From assembly GCA_016712525.1 (NCBI GenBank), contig JADJQX010000001.1, forward strand, positions 2,665,852 through 2,729,851: a stretch of 64,000 nucleotides of DNA. The letters are read 5' to 3'. The notes under the pieces were generated by a model. It had not been told where the DNA came from, ran no database searches, and was given only the letters and a program-made list of their open reading frames with translations. The DNA is from Myxococcales bacterium. Its GTDB lineage: Bacteria > Myxococcota_A > Polyangia > Polyangiales > Polyangiaceae. The stretch's first letter is position 1. Each line of letters opens with the position of its first letter. Positions 59,068-64,000 of this stretch are shown here, in pieces. Made by a program: the position numbers and the translations under genes.

Positions 59068-59541
59068 ATGGCCTACCGTGGTTCGATCGTTCGTCTCGCC
59101 GGCATTCTCTCGTTCGCCTCGTTCGCCTCGTTCGCCTCGTTCGCCCTCGCGGCGTGTGGCTCCGACGACGGCACATCGGGGACCTCACCCACGCCATCGT
59201 CCACCGCGTCGGCCGCTGGCACGTGCACCGGCGCGTTCCGTCAGTGCACGTTCGGGAGCCTCGGGAGGGACGAGCTCGACCAGCTCTGCGACACCGCGCT
59301 CACGGTCTCCGGCGCGAAGCCGGGCACCAAGACGACCTGCTCCGACGGGACGGAGATCACCATCACCGACAAGGCCGCGTGCGTTTCGGCCTACCAGCAG
59401 AACCAGAAGTGCGCGTCGCTCGCGGCGCTCTCGGGAGGGCAGGTGCTCGACTGCGTGGCCGAAGGCCTGAGGTCCCCGTGCGCCGTACTCGAGGGTCAGG
59501 CCTGCGCTCCCGTCAAAGCAGCCATCGCGAAGTGCCAGTGA
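59068..59541 (+). CDS. Cys-rich lipoprotein with repeat-built signal peptide
   Basis: 157 residues. The signal peptide contains four tandem copies of a 9-base unit, TCGTTCGCC (59110-59145), giving a Ser-Phe-Ala repeat, and ends in LAAC (Cys30). The mature part has about nine cysteines (GTCTGAFRQC, DQLCDTAL, KTTCSDGTE, AACVSAY, KCASL, LDCVAEG, SPCAVLEG, QACAPVK, AKCQ), which would make a disulfide-rich secreted domain. No family is recognised. GAAGGAG (59054-59060) precedes the ATG at 59068. It is convergent with the M4 protease gene. Confidence 0.8.
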   Translation: MAYRGSIVRLAGILSFASFASFASFALAACGSDDGTSGTSPTPSSTASAAGTCTGAFRQCTFGSLGRDELDQLCDTALTVSGAKPGTKTTCSDGTEITITDKAACVSAYQQNQKCASLAALSGGQVLDCVAEGLRSPCAVLEGQACAPVKAAIAKCQ

Positions 59542-59575
59542 GCTCGCACGCGTGAACGCGCGCACGGGGGCGGCT

Positions 59576-61765
59576 CTACTGAATGACGACGCTGTCGATG
59601 CGGAACGCGGTCCGCGTGTTCGCGTCGTTCACGGCGCGGAACTGAAGCTTCACCAGCTTTCCCGCGTACTTCGCGAGGCTGTAGGGCCCCTTCGTCGTGT
59701 ACGCGCTCGACGAGGACTTATCCAGGTTCGAGAGCTCGGCGATCGTGCCGAGGACCTCGTCGTTGTCGCCGCGGAGCTCGACGAAGAGCTTGTCGGTCGC
59801 CTTGGTCGACGTCTCGCGCGTCGACACGTTCACCGCGAACGTGAGCGACTTGGGTTTGCCCGCGGGCAAGGGAACGCGCTGCGAGACGATCCCGATGCTC
59901 GAGGTCGACGTGCCGAGGATCGCGTAGCCGCTACCGGCGTGGGCGATCGTGCCCTCGCGGGTGAAGAACGCGCTGCCCGAGAACGTCCACGGGGAGGCCG
60001 AGGTCTCGAAGCCCCCGTTGCCCACGGCCGACACGGCGTTGGTGGGCGGCGTGGGGGTCGGCGTAGGAGTGGGGTTCGGCTTCGGGGTGGGGGTCGGAGT
60101 GGGGTTCGGCTTCGGCGGCGCCTCGGGGCTGCCCACGCCGACGAGCGTCCAGGCTTGGCCCACGGCTTCGACCTTGGGGCTCGTCGCGCCGAAGAGGCTC
60201 TTCGCCGCGTCGATCGTGGCCACCCTCGCGCCCGCGAAGTTCGTGGTCGACGACATGTACTGCGTGAACGCGAGGAACCAGATGCGCGCCGCGTCTTGGA
60301 GCCCGATGCCCTGCATGCTGCCGCCCTTCGGGTGCGAGCCACCCTTGACGAGCAGGTGGAACGCCTTGTTGGGGATACCCGAGTTCGTGTGCACGCCGCC
60401 GCCGTCGCTGGAGCCCGTGAAGCGATCGGCGTAGTGGTCGGGTTGGCTGCCCTTCTTCGGATCGTCGAAGTAGCGGAGCGCGTCTCCGGTGCCATTCGAC
60501 GGCGTGAACGCGCGCTCTCCGAGCTTCCAGATGTCCGGGGTCTCGCCGAAGGCCGCCGCCTCGACGAGCACGCCGAGCACGTCCGCGAACGACTCGTTGA
60601 GCGCCCCCGACTCTCCCTTGTAGACGAGCCCCGAGGTGGCTTGGATCACGCCGTGACCGGCCTCGTGCGCCACGATGTCGATCGACGTGAGCGAGCCGAA
60701 GCGCGAGCCGTCCCCGTCGCCGAACGTGAGGGTCGAGCCGTCCCAGAAGGCGTTCGCGTAGCGTGTGCCGTAATGCACCTGGGCCGTCACGAGGCTCGCT
60801 TGCCCGTCGGCCGAGCGGGTCACGCCGGGGCCGCCGTTGCCGTCGAGCCCGGAGTAGTTGAACGTCTTCTGCAGGTAGGCGAGCGTGGTCGTGAGGCCGA
60901 ACTGTGCGTCGACCCCGGCCGCCTGGTTGGGCGCGTTCCAGAGATCGTCGGCGTCGGTGAACCTGTCGGGGCTACTGCTCGAGCCGCCGTAGTCGAGGGT
61001 GATCACCTTGGTGCGACCGTCCTCGAGGTGGCGGGTCGAGCCTTGAGGGGTCGTCGGGAAGGTGACGTTCCCGTAGTACGTGCTGTTTCCCGTCGCCGTC
61101 TCGAGGTTCTCCCAGGTGCGCACGACCGCCCCCGAGCTCGCGTCGACGAACACGATGGGCCTCGTGGGGGGCATCGAACCGAGCCGCTCGAGCTGCACGC
61201 GGTAGACGAGCTTCACGTCCTCTCCGTCGGGCAAGAGCATGACCTCGGGCGGATCGCCGACCATGCCACAGCCCGGGCAGCGCGCGGCGGCCTCGGCGGC
61301 CTGCGTGGCGCGCGCCGCGGTGATGGTCGGCGTGGTCTGCGAGACGTGTGTGTCGACGTCGCGGAGGAGGTGGTCGGTCGTGTCCTCGGGCGAGCCGTCC
61401 GCGCGGAGGTGTACGATGGCGTCCGACCCGAACACGGGGACGCCGCGCACCCGCTGGACGAGGCGCGAGTGGTGGATGCCGCGGGCATCGTTCGTGGCGG
61501 CCTGCACGGCGAAGTCGTTGGCGGAGCCCGCGGACGTGTTGCCCACCTTGGCCACGATGACGTCTTGCGGGCGCCGGCCGATGGCGGTCGCTCCCGCGGG
61601 CGGCGCGGCCTTGAGCGGCACGAGCTTCGCGCGGGTGGTCAAGAGCGCCTGCGCCTTCATCCTCTGAGGTTTGAGCGGTTGGCCTACCGCTGTGTGCCCG
61701 ACCAGCAACGCGGACAGGAGCACCGGCACGACCCCCACGACCGACGACGACCTCAGTGAACGCAT
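59576..61765 (-). CDS. Secreted M4 (thermolysin-like) metallopeptidase with C-terminal accessory domain
   Basis: 729 residues from the ATG complementary to 61763-61765. A signal peptide (about 1-28), a FTP/PepSY-like propeptide (about 50-210) and the M4 catalytic domain (about 230-540) follow in order. The zinc site is complete: HEAGH (His367, Glu368, His371) and Glu391 in GALNESFAD, at the thermolysin spacing. A Pro/Thr linker (about 550-580) leads to a C-terminal carbohydrate-binding/pre-peptidase-like beta domain (GNGGFETSASPWTFSGSAFF). Such proteases digest extracellular protein; predation or nutrient release fits a myxobacterium but is inferred. Confidence 0.95.
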   Translation of the reverse strand: MRSLRSSSVVGVVPVLLSALLVGHTAVGQPLKPQRMKAQALLTTRAKLVPLKAAPPAGATAIGRRPQDVIVAKVGNTSAGSANDFAVQAATNDARGIHHSRLVQRVRGVPVFGSDAIVHLRADGSPEDTTDHLLRDVDTHVSQTTPTITAARATQAAEAAARCPGCGMVGDPPEVMLLPDGEDVKLVYRVQLERLGSMPPTRPIVFVDASSGAVVRTWENLETATGNSTYYGNVTFPTTPQGSTRHLEDGRTKVITLDYGGSSSSPDRFTDADDLWNAPNQAAGVDAQFGLTTTLAYLQKTFNYSGLDGNGGPGVTRSADGQASLVTAQVHYGTRYANAFWDGSTLTFGDGDGSRFGSLTSIDIVAHEAGHGVIQATSGLVYKGESGALNESFADVLGVLVEAAAFGETPDIWKLGERAFTPSNGTGDALRYFDDPKKGSQPDHYADRFTGSSDGGGVHTNSGIPNKAFHLLVKGGSHPKGGSMQGIGLQDAARIWFLAFTQYMSSTTNFAGARVATIDAAKSLFGATSPKVEAVGQAWTLVGVGSPEAPPKPNPTPTPTPKPNPTPTPTPTPPTNAVSAVGNGGFETSASPWTFSGSAFFTREGTIAHAGSGYAILGTSTSSIGIVSQRVPLPAGKPKSLTFAVNVSTRETSTKATDKLFVELRGDNDEVLGTIAELSNLDKSSSSAYTTKGPYSLAKYAGKLVKLQFRAVNDANTRTAFRIDSVVIQ

Positions 61766-62140
61766 CGCGACCTCCAGGGGCGTTCGACGTGGGCGCCGCG
61801 TGCCGATTCGACAGCTTCGACCGATTCCACCCCGCAGGCTCTCATCGTCTTCCGGCTTCGTGGGCGCGTCAACCTCGCCCTCGGGGCGCGAGCCGCGGCG
61901 CATCCAAGAAGAAAAGGCATAGGTTTCATGAGGTTTCGACCCCGTCCGCTTCCTCCTCGACTTGCCGTTTCGGCGGATCGGCCCGTGCGGCTGGGCTCGA
62001 CGGCCGGCGGCGCGGGCGAGGCGGGGGTCGCGCAAGACTCGTGGGCGTGGTGTCACGCGACGCTGGCGCTCCGGGGATGGGCCTGCGCGCGGCCATGCCG
62101 GCTCGACACACGAGGCATCGCCGTGCCATAGACGCGGGCG
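61766..62140. other. Intergenic region upstream of M4 protease and barrel genes
   Basis: 375 bases between divergent starts. It has AT-richer stretches near 61900-61930 (GAAAAGGCATAGG, then TTTCATGAGGTTTCG) and must hold two promoters. No gene or strong dyad was seen. Confidence 0.4.
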
Positions 62141-63148
62141 ATGAGCGTCCGCGGTGCAGCGCAGATCCTGATCGCGCTCCTGCTGCTCGCGGGCTCCCGT
62201 TCGGCGCGTGGCGAAGAAGCTCACGCCGCGCTCGTGTACGACCCGGGTCCCGCCGAGCTCTCGTGCCCCGACGCCCGAGCGTTCCGCCACAAGATCGAGG
62301 CACGCCTCGGCTACGACCCGTTCGTCGCGGAAGACGCGCGGAAGGTCTCGGTCGTGTTTCGCTCGCGGAACGACGCGCTCGTGGCCGAGGTCACGTGGTC
62401 CGGGGCGTCCTCTTCGTCGCAGGCTCGCACGCGCACGTTCGAGGGGCGGCGAGGCGCCTGCGAGGAGCTCGCGGAGGCGGTCGCTTCGGCCACGGCGATC
62501 GCGATCGATCCCTCGCGGCTCGTTCCCCCGCCGCCGCCCGCAGCACCGACACCCGCACCACCTCCGCCCGAGCCTCCACCTCCGTCTCCTCCTCCGCCTC
62601 CCGCCGCGTCGCCTCCAGCCCCGCCGCCCGCTCCTCCGCGCGAGGTCCCGGCCCCGAGCCCCGAGCCGCTCGTGCGTCGTGTCGCGCTCGGCCTCGGTCC
62701 GTCGTTCGGCGCGGTCCCCTCGGTCGGTCTCGGCGCCGCGCTCGCGGTGGATCTCGGCGGTCCGCGCGTGAGCCTGCGCGTCGGCGCGGGGGCGGTCGCG
62801 GGGCTCGGCGCGGAGGACACGCGTGCAGGGGCGCTCCGCCTTCACCGCGTGGGTCTTTTCGCCGGGCCGTGCCTCCGCGCGGACATCGTGCTCGGGTGCG
62901 CGGTCTTCGAGGTGGGTGGGGCGTTCGGCGCGCTGTCCTCGGCCTCGCGCAGCGCGCTCGTGCTCCGCGCGCTCCTCCGTGTCGAGGTCGACGTCGTCCG
63001 CCGCGGGAGCTTGCGGCTCTTTCCGTTCGCCGAGGCGGGGCTCGCTCCCGTTCGCGCGCGCGCCCTCGTGGGCTCCTCCTCGGTCTGGGAGGAGAGCGTC
63101 GTCTCGGCGACGTTCGGCCTCGGCCTCGCCTTCGCGGGGGGGAGCTGA
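62141..63148 (+). CDS. Secreted outer-membrane-barrel-like protein with Pro-rich linker, upstream of sigma gene
   Basis: 335 residues. The signal peptide is cleaved after ARG (about residue 24). The N-terminal domain (about 25-130) has strands and a Cys pair (LSCPDAR, RGACEELAEA), a Pro/Ala linker follows (about 131-175), and a C-terminal Gly/Ala-rich strand region (about 180-335) resembles an outer-membrane beta barrel (GAALAVDLGGPRVSLRVGAG). The stop is 2 bases from the GTG of the sigma gene, an operon link. The layout (envelope protein / sigma / anti-sigma) resembles the cassette at 39-41 kb. Function unknown. Confidence 0.75.
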   Translation: MSVRGAAQILIALLLLAGSRSARGEEAHAALVYDPGPAELSCPDARAFRHKIEARLGYDPFVAEDARKVSVVFRSRNDALVAEVTWSGASSSSQARTRTFEGRRGACEELAEAVASATAIAIDPSRLVPPPPPAAPTPAPPPPEPPPPSPPPPPAASPPAPPPAPPREVPAPSPEPLVRRVALGLGPSFGAVPSVGLGAALAVDLGGPRVSLRVGAGAVAGLGAEDTRAGALRLHRVGLFAGPCLRADIVLGCAVFEVGGAFGALSSASRSALVLRALLRVEVDVVRRGSLRLFPFAEAGLAPVRARALVGSSSVWEESVVSATFGLGLAFAGGS

Positions 63149-63150
63149 GC

Positions 63151-63630
63151 GTGGCGCCCCTCGACGTCTTCGGCGCGTCGGTGCGTGGAGAGTACACGTA
63201 CATCGTGCGCAGCCTGCGTCGCTTCGGCGTGGCCGAGCGGGACGCCGACGACCTCGCGCAGGACGTGCTCGTGGCTGCGTACCTCAAGTGGGCCGAGTGG
63301 GACGCGGCCCGGCCGATTCGTCCCTGGCTCCTCGCGTTCGTCGTGCGTCGTGCGGCGAACTACCGAAGAAAGGCGCGCGAGGAGCTCGTCCCCGCCGACG
63401 CGACGATCGAGGGCCCGGCACCCGAGGACCGTGATCTCGTCCTGCGCGGGCTCGAGGCGCTCCCGTTCGAACAGCGCGTCGCGCTCGTGCTCTACGACGT
63501 CGACGGGTACTCTGCCAAAGAGATCGCCGCGATGACCGACACGGCCGAAAACACGGTGTACTCGCGTGTGCGCCTCGCGCGTGAGGCCTTCCGCCGTCGT
63601 GTCGTCTCGCCCGAGGAGGGAGCGCCATGA
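63151..63630 (+). CDS. ECF sigma-70 family factor
   Basis: 159 residues from a GTG at 63151, two bases after the stop of the barrel gene, with a GGAG nearby. Region 2: DADDLAQDVLVAAYLKWAEW and IRPWLLAFVVRRAANYRRKA. Region 4: LPFEQRVALVLYDVDGYSAKEIAAMTDTAENTVYSRVRLARE, shown here as one long helix-turn-helix in two parts. A compact, typical ECF factor. The stop overlaps the next gene (ATGA), which encodes the likely anti-sigma partner. The short gap to the barrel gene suggests that the envelope protein and sigma factor are made together. Confidence 0.92.
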   Translation: MAPLDVFGASVRGEYTYIVRSLRRFGVAERDADDLAQDVLVAAYLKWAEWDAARPIRPWLLAFVVRRAANYRRKAREELVPADATIEGPAPEDRDLVLRGLEALPFEQRVALVLYDVDGYSAKEIAAMTDTAENTVYSRVRLAREAFRRRVVSPEEGAP

Positions 63631-64000
63631 GCGAGCCTCTCGAGCCGCTGGACCCATCCCTCGCCAAGCTCTTCGAGAGCGAGCGTGCCGCGGTCGAGCA
63701 CGCCACGGTCGATCCGGCGCTCGTCGACGACGCGATCGCTCGGGCCGTCGAGCGAGCCACGTCGCTCGCGCCCGCCCCGGGTGGCGTCGACGCACCCCCG
63801 CCCGGCGCGCCGCCCGCCGTGGGGAACGCAGGCTCCGGGGCCGTCTATGGAGCGAAGGCGCTGCTCGCCGCCGCCGTCGCCGGTGCGCTCGTGGGCAGCT
63901 CGATCACGTACGCCGTCGTGTCTCGGCCAGACGCGCCCCGTGTGGTCCCCACGCTCCCGGTCGCGAGCGCCCCCCTCGATCTCACGCCGGTCGACGCCGC
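63627..64000 (+). CDS. One-TM putative anti-sigma factor, truncated by window edge
   Basis: The 124 visible residues continue past the right edge. It starts MSEPLEPLDPSLAKLF from the ATG at 63627 (ATGA overlap with the sigma gene). A helical, Ala/Glu-rich cytoplasmic part (about 1-73) includes a Pro-rich stretch (GGVDAPPPGAPP), followed by one TM (about 74-98) and the beginning of a periplasmic region. The classical zinc anti-sigma motif is absent, as in the gene at 40655. Assignment from position and topology. Confidence 0.75.
   Translation, partial: MSEPLEPLDPSLAKLFESERAAVEHATVDPALVDDAIARAVERATSLAPAPGGVDAPPPGAPPAVGNAGSGAVYGAKALLAAAVAGALVGSSITYAVVSRPDAPRVVPTLPVASAPLDLTPVDA

Overview
The window is GC-rich bacterial DNA with strongly GC-ending codons. 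It encodes many secreted lipoproteins, FHA and protein-kinase-like proteins, TPR-CHAT and VIT/vWA/AgmX-type proteins, and three ECF sigma factors. I infer a myxobacterium (Myxococcota, probably Polyangia-like). That rests on gene content and composition, not on a marker gene. The only clear housekeeping gene is rsmG; no rRNA, tRNA, CRISPR array or prophage was seen.

Layout. 1-8.3 kb: short metabolic genes (YciI, nitroreductase, PstS-like lipoprotein), a MerR regulator overlapping an 18-cysteine copper-binding protein behind a classical MerR operator, a CMD-family protein, a hydrolase lipoprotein and a tightly overlapped SigZ-like cassette. 8.3-20.3 kb: S9 peptidase, patatin-like lipoprotein, FHA protein, ClC channel, amidohydrolase with calcium-binding repeats, and a radical SAM protein. 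20.3-22.6 kb: a degenerate two-lobed kinase-like protein, a repeat array, and a broken REP-associated transposase with the same repeat in the opposite orientation on its far side. 22.9-32.5 kb: a three-gene overlapping operon with two giant paralogous FecR/VIT/vWA/TPR proteins and a membrane protein. This is the best candidate for an undescribed system.

32.5-41.4 kb: small basic protein, Gly-rich RRM protein, a large lipoprotein, then a TPR-CHAT protease-like lipoprotein with a 21-unit CT microsatellite just upstream, followed in the same direction by a lipoprotein, an ECF sigma factor and a one-TM putative anti-sigma factor. 41.4-50 kb: a gene of unknown function, a pseudokinase with a probable frameshift, an MltB-type transglycosylase, an OmpA-family lipoprotein, an endostatin/DUF1554-like lipoprotein and a second radical SAM protein. 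50-56.8 kb: a LysR regulator with an 18-bp palindrome at its start codon, then a TolC / membrane-fusion / RND efflux operon. 56.8-64 kb: rsmG, a TlpA-like thioredoxin, a cluster of perfect dyads, small secreted proteins, an M4 metallopeptidase, and a beta-barrel / ECF sigma / anti-sigma cassette that runs off the right edge.

Themes. Sigma genes repeatedly sit in overlapping cassettes with envelope proteins (7-8, 39-41 and 62-64 kb), suggesting envelope sensing. AgmX/TonB-C-like domains with paired cysteines recur in three proteins. Kinase-fold proteins in the window have lost their catalytic residues. All functions are predicted by reading the sequence; no database search was run.
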